Assembly (NCBI GenBank): GCA_964019655.1
Contig: CAXHTR010000006.1
Span: 310,001 to 374,000 of the forward strand
DNA: 64,000 nucleotides
Direction of reading: 5' to 3'
Source of the DNA: Perkinsela sp. pyNocScin1
Taxonomy: Eukaryota; Euglenozoa; Kinetoplastea; Prokinetoplastida; Perkinselidae
Shown here: piece by piece, positions 38,210 through 47,846 of the stretch
Position numbering within the stretch: position 1 is the first letter of the stretch
Layout: every line of letters starts with the position of its first letter
Position numbers and translations under genes: made by a program
The notes under the pieces: model-generated
Told to the model about the DNA's origin: nothing
Database searches by the model: none
What the model saw: the letters and a program-made list of their open reading frames with translations, nothing else

Positions 38210-38992
38210 ATGATTTTCCACCTCCTCGCTCTGGCTGCAGACTGCAAAGATGCAGTTACATCGAAAACACAACAAAAAATCCTCATGGAAAACTTTATGA
38301 CGATTTCTGAAGCTGATACACTCGCATTCGACGAGTGTGATACGAGGCACATTCGCTGTGATGCAAATGGCCTTGTCGAGGGAATATTCGCCGATAAGAG
38401 TAAATCCAGGCCGAAGAACCGAAAGATTTTCGATATGCAGTGGGCCCCACCGCATGCCAAGTTCATTCACTTCCGAGGCATCACTTTGGCGAGTAAAGTG
38501 TGCTCAGCGAATCTTCCGAGGGAGCTTCGTTATCTCTTTCTCGATAGAGTCATGCAAATCCACCAAGTGTACCCCGAATTCGCCTTCGACCTGAAAAATC
38601 TTCCAATCCGCATGGAAGAGCTGATCATCACAGGAGGGGTACTTCGTGGCCCTGTCGTTCTCACGCAGCTCCCAGCGAAGCTGCGCATTTTGATGCTAAA
38701 TACTGCCCAAAACCGCATGAAAACAAACGTTATGGTCGATTTCAGTGTTCTACCAAGCGTTCTCCAGATCGCGTATATCACAAGCTTTTCAAGTGAGCAA
38801 TCAGTGCGAATTCAAAACGCTGGAGACACCCAAGCAGACGATAGGGTGCGCGTTGGCAGGACGCTGTCGCTCTATCGGTCTGTCAGTCTACAAGAAATGG
38901 CGAAAGCGAGGTCTACGTATTTCAGCGAGTATGAGGAGCTTTCTGCGATGTGCTTTTATCTGGAGAAATCGGGAGATATGCACGAAAGGTAA
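38210..38992 (+). CDS. Type B LRR protein (tandem pair, copy 2)
   Basis: 260 residues from the ATG at 38210 (MIFHLLALAADCKDAV). Same architecture as the preceding gene: cap CDTRHIRCDANGLVEGIF, WAPPHAKFIHFRGI, LPRELRYLFL, FDLKNLPIRMEELIITGGVL, LPAKLRILMLNTAQ, VMVDFSVLPSVLQIAY, and the tail ADDRVRVGRTLSLYR...STYFSEYEELSAMCFY. The shared AMCFY/ALCFY ending and the cap variant define a subgroup. Confidence 0.85.
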   Translation: MIFHLLALAADCKDAVTSKTQQKILMENFMTISEADTLAFDECDTRHIRCDANGLVEGIFADKSKSRPKNRKIFDMQWAPPHAKFIHFRGITLASKVCSANLPRELRYLFLDRVMQIHQVYPEFAFDLKNLPIRMEELIITGGVLRGPVVLTQLPAKLRILMLNTAQNRMKTNVMVDFSVLPSVLQIAYITSFSSEQSVRIQNAGDTQADDRVRVGRTLSLYRSVSLQEMAKARSTYFSEYEELSAMCFYLEKSGDMHER

Positions 38993-39134
38993 AAGAGAAC
39001 GGAATTTACATTAGCGTCCAGATCTACTTGAAGATGTTGTTGTACGCGGTTTCTATTTAATTTAGTCAGAGCGCATCTTTTGTACCTCTGATCTATTCAT
39101 TCTAACTATAATTTTTGAATCTGGTCTTTGTTTA

Positions 39135-39785
39135 ATGTGCAGAGTATTCGTAGCAACATTTTTCCTTCTTTCAGCGAGGGACAACGAAAAGGACATAAAG
39201 TCAACGCAAAGGGCCTTCGATACTTTGCTCATGCGGAAATTCTTCTCTAAAATCCCCACCCATGCCATTCCATGGGATATTCATAGTGAGTTTTGCCCAG
39301 GCAATAGTACTTCTGCTCTTTTTGGGATTACCTGCGAAGAGGGGAAAGTCGTTGGTGTTGAGTACAACGTTATGGGGGTCGGAGACTTTCACATTGAATT
39401 CCTCCCACAGAGCGTTCATTTCCTTGAGCTGATCTCAAGCGAGCAGTCCTACTCCATCGAGTCACGATGCTTGCCGGCATGCCTCCATCAACTACGAATG
39501 GATGACAATCGCATCTCAGGAACATTCGACTTGACTGTGCTGCCTTCGCGCCTCCGGTGGGTTTCTCTGGAAGACAACGGCATCAGTGGGCCAATCAATC
39601 TAACAATGCTACCACGCACGCTGGCGCACCTGAATCTTTCGAGGAACCCACTGCGGCAAAAGACGGTGTACTGGGCGAACTTGCCGCCGAACGAATGCCT
39701 CATATTTTTAAGGCGGTGCGGTGTTGAGCAGACGAAGCCGCTGCACAAAGGCGAAGTAAATACAAGGGCTGGATTCCTTATTTGA
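39135..39785 (+). CDS. Type D LRR protein (partner of the - strand gene at 40051-40797)
   Basis: 216 residues. Leader MCRVFVATFFLLSARDNEKDI. The middle is divergent: FCPGNSTSALFGITCEEGKV replaces the normal cap. Only about four LRRs are recognisable (CLPACLHQLRMDDNRISGTF, LPSRLRWVSLEDNGISGPI, LPRTLAHLNLSRNPL). It ends 265 bp from a convergent homologue that shares SIESRxLPxC and AHLNLSxN. No C-terminal anchor. Confidence 0.78.
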   Translation: MCRVFVATFFLLSARDNEKDIKSTQRAFDTLLMRKFFSKIPTHAIPWDIHSEFCPGNSTSALFGITCEEGKVVGVEYNVMGVGDFHIEFLPQSVHFLELISSEQSYSIESRCLPACLHQLRMDDNRISGTFDLTVLPSRLRWVSLEDNGISGPINLTMLPRTLAHLNLSRNPLRQKTVYWANLPPNECLIFLRRCGVEQTKPLHKGEVNTRAGFLI

Positions 39786-40050
39786 TCCCACATCGACTGG
39801 ATATTGTCCACTCAGTAGGAGCCATAAATTATCGATTTTTGTTCAATGAGCGTTCACAGTCCAGGGTATTTATCCCTCCGTCAAGCTTTCGTTTCCAGTG
39901 GAGATTTGCGTGCATCTGGGAGATATATAATTGTAGGAATAGTATGGTATTTCTAAAACTTCAAAGATAGTCTGCTTTTCATTTCATCATATTCAATACC
40001 TAATTCATTGCATGCAGTTCCAGGGGAAATCCAATTCATCCTCATAGAAT

Positions 40051-40797
40051 TCACCGAATTACCACTGCGCCATCACACCTAAAAGCACCCAGTTTTTCTA
40101 CAAGTGCAACATCTGCATCATCTGTCGGGCATATCTCCCGTATCGATGTGTTCGTGAGAATAATCTGTTCTAAACCTTCCGGCAGTTTGTCGTAGTACAC
40201 TTTCGGTACCTGGCACTTGCTGCTTTTCGGGTTTATCCCTGGAAGTGCGCCCAGCCTGTAGTTCGCACTGAGGTTGAGATGCGCAAGCTTTCGAGGAAGC
40301 CCCGTCAGATCAACAGTGCCCGTGAGAGAGTTCTTGTGCAAGTCGAAAAAAACGAGGCTGGATGGGAGGGTGCGCAAATCAACGGAACCATAGATGCGAT
40401 TTCCCCATAGAGCGATCCTCTCGGTGCATCTCGGAAGTGCCCGTGTTTCGATGGCGTATCGCTGCCCGCAGTTGCCGATGCGGAGCGCTTGAATGGTCGG
40501 CGGGGCGTCGGGTAGGGAAAAATTCCCGCATGTGACGCCGAAGATTGAGAGAGAGTCGATGCACCCGTTGGCTTTTGTCGCCGTTGCGGGGAGATTATTT
40601 GCTTGAAATGTGTTTGCATCGTTCGTTTGATACCATTCCTCAAAGACAAGTCGGTCCCGGGTGTCAAGGTCGCGGATGAATCTTCTGAATAGAAGCGCCT
40701 CAGCTTTCTGGATGTCGAATGGTATGCTTGGGATTGCTTCGTCTTCGAAGCTGAGGATGAGTGATACTGAGAAATTGCAGACAGCAACACTCCACAT
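40051..40797 (-). CDS. Type D LRR protein (convergent partner)
   Basis: 248 residues. Leader MWSVAVCNFSVSLILSFEDE. The cap-like segment is GCIDSLSIFGVTCGNFSLPD. LRRs: ALPRCTERIALWGNRIYGSV, LPSSLVFFDLHKNSLTGTV, LPRKLAHLNLSANYRLGAL and LPEGLEQIILTNTSI. The tail (DDADVALVEKLGAFRCDGAV) is unlike type B. The inverted orientation relative to 39135 and the resemblance suggest an inverted duplication at this convergent strand switch. Confidence 0.78.
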   Translation of the reverse strand: MWSVAVCNFSVSLILSFEDEAIPSIPFDIQKAEALLFRRFIRDLDTRDRLVFEEWYQTNDANTFQANNLPATATKANGCIDSLSIFGVTCGNFSLPDAPPTIQALRIGNCGQRYAIETRALPRCTERIALWGNRIYGSVDLRTLPSSLVFFDLHKNSLTGTVDLTGLPRKLAHLNLSANYRLGALPGINPKSSKCQVPKVYYDKLPEGLEQIILTNTSIREICPTDDADVALVEKLGAFRCDGAVVIR

Positions 40798-41070
40798 GAA
40801 TTTTCTTTAAGATAGATAAAAATCTGAAGATTTATCGACGAGCATCTCAATCTATCTTTGCAATATGAAAAATCGATGTATTTTTCTCAGATGTGCCACC
40901 CTTTGGAAAAGGCCTCACTGATGGCAAAACTCCATCCCTCTCCATCCTTTTATATCCCCGATCTCCATATAAAACACTAAGAAGGGGAGAGTTCCTCAGC
41001 GGAGAGAATCTAAGTGAATACACACAACATTCGTACTCTCCATGTGTCTTTATAACCAACAGCTATTCAT

Positions 41071-41865
41071 TCATTGTCCCACGTGCTCATGCGTCATACC
41101 CCATCGATATTCAGCGACACTCGCCTGTGTACTCTGTGTATAAAAATGTATAGAATGGTCGCGGAGAATAGCACTGAAAGACCTCGACCCTGTGTGCAAT
41201 ATAGTTTTCGACTGATCAACCTCACCTTCATAATGTATTTTGACGTTGTTTTTTGGGAAGCTCATGATGAACGCTGCCTGCAGATCTTCCGGGACAAGTG
41301 ACGCATCGACATAGACGTCCATTCGAAGTTCATCCCCACCAATCGTTCGAATAAAGAGAAATCGCATCGGAGGGGGCAGGCTCATAAGGTTGAGGGGGCC
41401 CCTAATGAACATCTCATTGACAATGTACTCTTCAACTTTCAGAGGCAATCTCTGCAAGTCTATGTGATGCAATCTACTTTGCCGCGTTGTTTCAAGGGAC
41501 TCATCGGGTAGAGTCGGGCAGCGAATCATATAAAAGTAAATCAGATCCCTGGGGAGATTCTTTGTGTGCCACATATCTGTCAGCCGAATGTTTCGCAAGT
41601 GGATGTACTGCAGCGTGGGTGGTTCCCACTGGGGCTCGATGAAGAGGCCTGCTGACGCACTGAAAAGCGATCTCGCGGTTCCTTCGACGCAGGAAATACC
41701 CCGCCACGAGCAGGGATCATCAAGATCTTCGTGATTCCGGTGAAGGATTTCTGTCGTCGAGCGATCGCGACTTGCACTTGTGAATAGGCGACGAATCATG
41801 GCGTCTTGGAGGTCTATTTTGTTAGTTGGAGCGTCTGGAAGTTCAGTACACAGTAGATGAAGCAT
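41071..41865 (-). CDS. Type B LRR protein
   Basis: 264 residues from the ATG at 41865 (MLHLLCTELPDAPTNK); the frame extends to 41952. Cap DDPCSWRGISCVEGTARSLF. LRR segments: WEPPTLQYIHLRNI, LPRDLIYFYMIRC, IDLQRLPLKVEEYIVNEMFI, LPPPMRFLFIRT and VYVDASLVPEDLQAAF. The tail is altered: the DxRV site reads QSKTILHTG, then HSIHFYTQSTQ. The conserved Asp and Arg of that motif are missing, so this copy may be diverging in function. Confidence 0.82.
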   Translation of the reverse strand: MLHLLCTELPDAPTNKIDLQDAMIRRLFTSASRDRSTTEILHRNHEDLDDPCSWRGISCVEGTARSLFSASAGLFIEPQWEPPTLQYIHLRNIRLTDMWHTKNLPRDLIYFYMIRCPTLPDESLETTRQSRLHHIDLQRLPLKVEEYIVNEMFIRGPLNLMSLPPPMRFLFIRTIGGDELRMDVYVDASLVPEDLQAAFIMSFPKNNVKIHYEGEVDQSKTILHTGSRSFSAILRDHSIHFYTQSTQASVAEYRWGMTHEHVGQ

Positions 41866-41992
41866 TTGAGGTGTATGGATTCTCTGATAGATAATGACAT
41901 TTGCATGAAAAGCACGTTTCTTCATACACTTGATAACTCTTAAATATATCAATACGTAAAGCCCACTTGATTGTGAAAGGGATTATATGAAT

Positions 41993-43593
41993 CTACCACA
42001 AGAACTCTTCATCCATTTCCACCCACAAACACGATGGATCGAGAGTTGGTTTACGCTGCAAACCATCCCCTAAGTCATAGTAGATGCGCGTATCTCGATT
42101 GCGCCGGCCATGTAAATCGACGCACTGACTGATCTTGTTGCCCCGTAGGTCCAAAGCCGAAACCTCTCGAGGCAATGGCTTTACGACCAAGCGTTTTGAG
42201 ACTATACGATTGCGTGCGACAGAGACAGATGTCATTCGCTCGAGAAAACCGTCGCTAATCTTCAAATCCGTGAATTGATTCGATGCTGCAAAGAAATAAC
42301 TCGGTGTGTTTGGAGCGAGCGAGAGAGTACCGCTCAGCGAATTCTGGGACAAGTCTACCTGCTTGAGGGTCTTGGGAACATTTTTGAGGCAAAGCGTTCC
42401 TGAGAAATTATTCCGCGTTGCTCGAAATTCAGTCATTTTTGGACCGAATCGGCCGAGGTCTAGGCTGCCGCTCATCTCATTGCGGCACAGGTGCAGATAT
42501 CTCATGCTTGGGCTGATGCGACCAATGTCAAGCGACCCACGTATCTTGTTTTCACGCGCATCAAGAAGGACGACGAGGGACATTTTCTCCCAGTCAACCA
42601 ACGAAAAGCTATTCTTTGTGCAGTACAGAAACGCATCAGCGTGTGGTGTGGGCTCTCGTCCATCATCAGAATCATCATCACTTTCTTCATCCTCTTCTTC
42701 GCTGCTCAGTGGGTACCACTTGTCAATGAGCATTTCCCTACGAGACCCATCGTATCGAATTGGCCCCTCAAAGCGGTTGTTGACAATAGTGAAACACCGC
42801 GAACATAGTCTTCAGCCTCTTGGGCGCAGAATGCGTTGAGGCACGCTTCCCCTGAAAATTGATTGTTGTGCAGCATGAGGTTTTCAAGGCTAAGTGGGAT
42901 AGCAGGGAAATCGACACTCCCAGTCATGGCATTACGACTGACATCAAGGATTGTGAGCCCATGTGGTAACTCTGACACAGCAAGACATCCAGTCAGCGCA
43001 TTTTTACTGATGCACATGTGCTGCAAATCTTTTGGGAGATGTTTCCACGCAATAGACCCAGAGAGCGCATTGCTCGATAAATCAAGGTGTTCAAGTTTCC
43101 GGGGAAGACTTTCCGCATCGCAGCTCCCCTTCAGCCCATTTTGGGTTATGTATACCTCTATTAAGCCTCTCGGCAAGCATTTTGCATCAAACGTGGCGTT
43201 GGCTTTGTTGCATGTCATTGACAGCGTCTCGAGCGTGTTTGGGAGGGAATCCAAATTAAACGCTGCGAGTGGCCATCGGTTGATTCGGAGCGTACGAGCA
43301 GTCTGTGGCGTATACTCTAATTTCAGCGGCACAAGCTTGCGTAGATGGTGTCTTGCAGCGTTCCGGGCCCCATGAAAAGTAATCTCCACGACATAACCAT
43401 CTGCATTGAGCTTGACGTACTTCCATGCTGAAAGGTCTTTCGGCTCCGAGGTGCTTGTGTACGCTTCACGGTCGGAGGTGTTATTGAGAAAGAGCTCCAT
43501 CAGGGTTTGCTGCGGGAGTAAAGAATGGTCGACGCGACCGATAGCCTCAGGGTCGATCGCTGGTAAAAGTGCAGTGAAAACAAAGAGAAGCAT
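41993..43593 (-). pseudogene. Type A LRR gene split by one frameshift
   Basis: Two overlapping frames on the - strand. The first (43593 to 42706, leader MLLFVFTALLPAIDPEAIGR, cap without cysteines LSAWKYVKLNADGY) has about seven repeats and then degenerates after NQFSGEACLNAF into a non-LRR end. The second (41993-42733) begins inside it. Its frame already reads an LRR-like FTIVNNRFEGPIRYDGS just upstream of its ATG, then a very acidic linker (EEEDEESDDDSDDG) and five more repeats. The natural reading is one gene of about 530 residues with a frameshift near 42790-42800. Sequencing error, recoding or two separate proteins are alternatives. Confidence 0.7.
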
Positions 43594-43727
43594 TCTAAAT
43601 AAAAGCTGTGGCGAAAATGTTACTACTAAATTATTTTCGAAAATTTTTCCTGTCAAAGTTTTTACATTAGCCAATTCAAGTGTGAATATTTGTTGATCTC
43701 TATATCAAAAATCTCGATTTCTCACTC

Positions 43728-45155
43728 TCACGAATACCAAGGACCAGAATCATCCACTTTGAGCGCACCTTCTCTGCAAAGCTTTGTGATATTATTTCCC
43801 TGCGTCCGAATGCTTTCCATATACATCGGAAGCTTCCCGATGCTCACGACGCCTTCAAGATCGTTCCCTGAAATGTCGAGGCGAGACATGTTCTGGGGTA
43901 GTCGATCCAAGTCAATTGACCCCACAAAATTGTTGTTTGCCAGCATGAGGTGCGACATATCCATCGGAAGCCGTGAAAAGTCAAGCTGGCCCGAAAAATT
44001 GTTGTCGGGTGCGTCAAGCGCACGAAGACCACCAGGAAGGTCAGTCAGACACAAAGATCCCTCAAAATTGTTTTTTGCAATCTCTAATATTGAGAGGGAA
44101 TCTGGCAGACCACGAAGCACGGCTGTTCCGTGAAAATTATTCGAATTTATCGCGACAGTTTCAATGTTTGCGGGGAGACTCGGGAAATCAAACGTCCCTG
44201 CTAATTCGCAGCTGTCGACGACAAAGTGCTCGAGGCGCTCAGGGAGCTTGGACGCCTCAACTGCGCCGGTGATGGACTTGCTCCATACTTCGAAGAATGT
44301 GAGCCCTCTGGGCATGTCGCCGGCATCGAATGTCCCGGAAATGGAATTTTCACCAGAAGTGCGTCGAGCGCTGAAGTGATGCATCTGCTGCGGGAGATCT
44401 TCGAGTGCGATGTCCCCTGAGAGATTCACTTCATCAGCGCTGAAGAACAAAAGCTTTCGCGGAAGCTTTGAGGCATTGAGTTCCCCTGAAATCGCATTTT
44501 CGCTAATGTTGAGATGTTTGAGCGATGCAACGATCGAACAGAGGTCAACGACCCCACAGAAATCGTTTTTCTCGAGAAAGAGCGTAATTAGAGCCTTTGG
44601 GAGCTTGCGAAGGTCCATACTTCCCTCAAAATTATTGTTTTGCGCGTGAAAGTGCTCAAGGCTAGAAGGTAGGCTGGTCAAGTCCAGGCTTCCTCGAAAT
44701 TTATTAGACGAGAGACACACTTTTTTGAGCGTTTCGGGAAAGTCAGCGGTTCGAATGCTCCCCTCGAGGGCGTTCTGACTGACATCGAACGCTGTCATCC
44801 CAAGCGGAAGCTGTGCTGCATCCATCGTTCCAGTGAGGTCCTGGCTCATGACAGAGAAGTCCTTCACTGTCCGAGGGACAAATGCGAGATTGATCGTCCC
44901 GCCAAGTTGATGACTCCCGAAGCACGCGGGCGTGAAGAATATCACTTTGACTTCTGTGTCTTTTGAATTCCGCGGGTTGATACCGGGCCATGAGAGAGAT
45001 TCAATGTAGTTGCCATCATCATCAATAACGTATTTTTTGCTGATGAACCCATCGACAAAGAGCTCCATCTGCGTCTGCAGGGGAAGTAGTGATGGGTCTG
45101 GTCGACTGAGGTGCGCGTCGATGGTACGAATCAGCAGAGCACACGGGAGGATCAT
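43728..45155 (-). CDS. Long type A LRR protein, about 16 repeats
   Basis: 475 residues from the ATG at 45155 (MILPCALLIRTIDAHLSRPD); the frame runs open to 45281. DPSLLPLQTQMELFVDGF follows, and the cap has no cysteines (YIESLSWPGINPRNSK). About sixteen 23-residue repeats, such as LPSSLEHFHAQNNNFEGSMD and LPQNMSRLDISGNDLEGVV. One repeat has a four-residue insertion (RRTSGENSISGTF). Short hydrophilic end. Similar in build to the genes at 13807 and 50821. Confidence 0.9.
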   Translation of the reverse strand: MILPCALLIRTIDAHLSRPDPSLLPLQTQMELFVDGFISKKYVIDDDGNYIESLSWPGINPRNSKDTEVKVIFFTPACFGSHQLGGTINLAFVPRTVKDFSVMSQDLTGTMDAAQLPLGMTAFDVSQNALEGSIRTADFPETLKKVCLSSNKFRGSLDLTSLPSSLEHFHAQNNNFEGSMDLRKLPKALITLFLEKNDFCGVVDLCSIVASLKHLNISENAISGELNASKLPRKLLFFSADEVNLSGDIALEDLPQQMHHFSARRTSGENSISGTFDAGDMPRGLTFFEVWSKSITGAVEASKLPERLEHFVVDSCELAGTFDFPSLPANIETVAINSNNFHGTAVLRGLPDSLSILEIAKNNFEGSLCLTDLPGGLRALDAPDNNFSGQLDFSRLPMDMSHLMLANNNFVGSIDLDRLPQNMSRLDISGNDLEGVVSIGKLPMYMESIRTQGNNITKLCREGALKVDDSGPWYS

Positions 45156-45429
45156 CAAATTAAGTTGGGCAGTAATTGAAAGAAAGGCCGAATTGTTATC
45201 TGAAAATATCATGTGCTGTGCCTGGATACCCGGGTGAGTGATGAGCACCGAAAAAGATGAAAACTCAAAATTGACTGACACAGAGACAATGCACTGAAGC
45301 TTAAAATGAGAGGGATAAGCACTTCACTTTAGGTTAGATAAGCACTTTTTCAGCTTCATAGAGCTCTTCACAATCAAATGAATTTTACTCTGGGCACAGG
45401 TTCCACTGAGATCCACAGCCTACTCTCCT

Positions 45430-46032
45430 TTACTTTAGGGCAACAATCTTTTTGCTTACGGGCACGTCACCAATGTCTATAAGCTTAAGTTTCGCACGCT
45501 TCGTCTTCTTTGAAAATTGCGCCTTCGTCAGACTGTGCGGAAGCAGCGCGCTATCAACCGACACAAAGTCTATCGGATTGTTGGACAAATCGATCATTTC
45601 TATGTGATTCGGGAGCGCAAGAAGCGATATTTCTCCATGAATGAAATTTGAGCGCAATGTGAGCACTTCGAGCATGCGCGGAAGCCGCTCGAGGTTGAGG
45701 GTCCCCGGTATTCCGCATTTTTCCATACGGCAGTGCCGCAGCTCTCGCGGCAGCTGATCTGATTGCACGGAGCTGTTGACGCCTGTGTAGGACAGGTCAA
45801 TATGTCGCACTGTGCTCGGGAGAAAGGCAATGCAAAAGGTCCGCTGCTCAGGTATACTTTCAATCGATCGAACAAATCCATCTTCATCGCAAATGATAAA
45901 CTGCCACGCGCAGGCATCGGTGAGCGCGGCGTCTTCATATCCTATGACTGTCGCCATACATTTCTGTTGGTGTTCGCGAAAGGATTTCGAAAAGGGGCCA
46001 TCAGTGGCGCTCAACAATAGAGCTGGATGCAT
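45430..46032 (-). CDS. Short LRR protein, intermediate between types A and B
   Basis: 200 residues from the ATG at 46032 (MHPALLLSATDGPFSK). The cap is DACAWQFIICDEDGFVRSIE. Four or five LRRs: FLPSTVRHIDLSYTGV, LPRELRHCRMEKCGIPGTL, LPRMLEVLTLRSNFIHGEI and LPNHIEMIDLSNNPIDF. A Lys-rich end follows (KKTKRAKLKLIDIGDVPVSKK), where DVPVSKK occupies the place of the type B DxRV motif. The repeats are regular like type A, but the length and tail position are like type B. Confidence 0.8.
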   Translation of the reverse strand: MHPALLLSATDGPFSKSFREHQQKCMATVIGYEDAALTDACAWQFIICDEDGFVRSIESIPEQRTFCIAFLPSTVRHIDLSYTGVNSSVQSDQLPRELRHCRMEKCGIPGTLNLERLPRMLEVLTLRSNFIHGEISLLALPNHIEMIDLSNNPIDFVSVDSALLPHSLTKAQFSKKTKRAKLKLIDIGDVPVSKKIVALK

Positions 46033-46397
46033 CTTTATATTCAATGGAAACACAGAATACAAGAAAAAGATGAGATTTCTCAAAGGAAACTTCAGCGTGA
46101 ATGAGGCAGACCAGCTCAGCTCTCCTTAGCGATGCATGTGATTTTAGATATAAAAATGAATGCAAAATAAAAGCATATGAGTTTCACCACCCTCTGGAAT
46201 CCAAAATGACGAATGCCTAATTTTATCTTTCATTTAAAAATTCTTTACTCTGAATTAGAACATCGGGACCATGAGCAGCAGGCCTTTGTTCCCCATATCC
46301 ATGCCCATCCGCGCACCCATCGGGTCATGCAAAGCACCTGTACATGTGTGTACAGGACTGTACATGTGTGTATTGAAGAGAGCTTCGTAGTCTATGA
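46033..46397. other. intergenic with small palindromic repeat
   Basis: No gene. CCTGTACATGTGTGTACAGG (about 46330-46350) forms a hairpin, and TGTACATGTGTGTA recurs at 46359. Likely simple-sequence expansion. Confidence 0.4.
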
Positions 46398-46834
46398 TTA
46401 TCGTAAAGATTTCTGTTTCGCGTGCGGCGCATTGGCCCTGATGGGGAGAAATCGAAGTGCTTGTGGAAAATCTTTGAGAAACATCGTTCCGCTCATGGGG
46501 AGCATAGTGTCAAGAAAGCATTCTTCGAGTTTTCGAGGCAAGCGGTGAAGGTTCGGTGGCTTTGCAAGTTTTTGAGAGCGGATACCCTCGGACACTCCCA
46601 TGCAGTACCATGATAGAAAAAAGCGGAGATATCGCGGGAGTTTTTCACCATCAATGGTAATGGTTTATTTGCTGTTGAAATACGCACACGGTGGAGATAT
46701 CGAAGGGCCGGCGGCAGCCACCGCAGGTCAATGGCCATCGCGGAAAGTTCTCCCCGTGTCTCATCTTGTGGAGGGCTGCCTTCTAGGCCGGAAGCTGCGC
46801 TGCACGCAACGCATTGACAATAAAAAGGCTTCAT
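46398..46834 (-). pseudogene. Type B LRR pseudogene, truncated and frameshifted
   Basis: One frame gives CQCVACS, then RWLPPALRYLHRVRIS; a second gives LHRLPRKLEECFLDTM and FLKDFPQALRFLPIRA. Together they follow the type B order from cap to fourth LRR, with a frameshift near 46640. The leader, the VDxxxLP segment and the DxRV tail are absent. Confidence 0.7.
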
Positions 46835-47057
46835 TCTCCGTCTCGTGGCTTAGAGGGATAGCAATGATCTTTTGAATGGCTTTTTAAAAGTTTGTATGGT
46901 CAAAAGGTGGTTTGAGGTGTTGGTCAATACATGCATACGACAGAAGCACACAATACACAGAAATGGTCATACTTTAAAAATAAGATTGAAATTATTTCAG
47001 CGCATAAAACGACATTGCAAGCACCCACGATGGTTTGTGTGAAGTGTCCATGGGTAG

Positions 47058-47846
47058 CTACAAAGCGTTCTCGTCTCTACACATTTGTCCATATTTTGCA
47101 GCATATTGCGAATAGCTCTGCATTGGCCCCGTGAAAAACGTTGATATGCGGTCATCTGCTTCTTTTTCACCAGTGTTAATTATCTTGACCTCTGCCGAGC
47201 GTTGAGTGTCTATGATAAAGATATGCGTCAGCGCTTCGGGCAGAGCGAGCTCGTCAGCGAGAACGAACGGCTCGCGTCCTCGGTCCATGGCCAAGTGCGT
47301 CGTGAGCGCGAGCAGGCACAGCGTTTGTGGCAATCTTCTCAAGTCAAGACCCCCGCGTACAGCGTACGCGTGAGTGAACATAAACTCCTCGAGCCTATCT
47401 GGGAGCTTTGTTAGGTTGATCTTGTCAGCTGGTTGTATGGCTACACGCACCATGCACGCGTGCACAAAGAAGTACCTGAGGTCCCGTGGAAGCGCCGGTG
47501 TGGCAATAGCCGCAGAGAACGACATGGAGCCGAGGTGCAAGTGCTGGATGGATGGTGCAAGCCAAAGCATGTTCAATGTGAGTTCTTGCAGGCGGCCTAT
47601 ATCGTCTTGCAAGTACAGCGATGTAACTCTACTATGGCTGCATTCGACACCTACCCACGAGCAAACATCTTGTGGATTTTTTCTTCTGTGTGTGATGGAT
47701 CGCATCGCAATATTCCATGAATTTTGATTGGTCAATAATTCCTTCACGAAAAGCATGTCCATCATTGCGCTTTGCAGTTTGCCATGGCTGATGGCTGTCG
47801 TGGTTGCGTCCGAATTGATGGCTAAAATCTGGATTATGGCAAACAT
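47058..47846 (-). CDS. Type B LRR protein
   Basis: 262 residues from the ATG at 47846 (MFAIIQILAINSDATT). Cap QDVCSWVGVECSHSRVTSLY. LRR segments: WLAPSIQHLHLGSMSFSAAI, LPRDLRYFFVHAC, INLTKLPDRLEEFMFTH, LDLRRLPQTLCLLALTT and LADELALPEALTHIF. The tail ADDRISTFF...SQYAAKYGQM retains the DxR and Y residues. First gene of the - strand block in transcriptional order, next to the divergent switch at 47.8-49.0 kb. Confidence 0.84.
   Translation of the reverse strand: MFAIIQILAINSDATTTAISHGKLQSAMMDMLFVKELLTNQNSWNIAMRSITHRRKNPQDVCSWVGVECSHSRVTSLYLQDDIGRLQELTLNMLWLAPSIQHLHLGSMSFSAAIATPALPRDLRYFFVHACMVRVAIQPADKINLTKLPDRLEEFMFTHAYAVRGGLDLRRLPQTLCLLALTTHLAMDRGREPFVLADELALPEALTHIFIIDTQRSAEVKIINTGEKEADDRISTFFTGPMQSYSQYAAKYGQMCRDENAL

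Noticed and set aside
46330-46372. TGTACATGTGTGTA hairpin as a regulatory element
   Set aside because: Looks like simple-sequence TG expansion; single occurrence beside a pseudogene.
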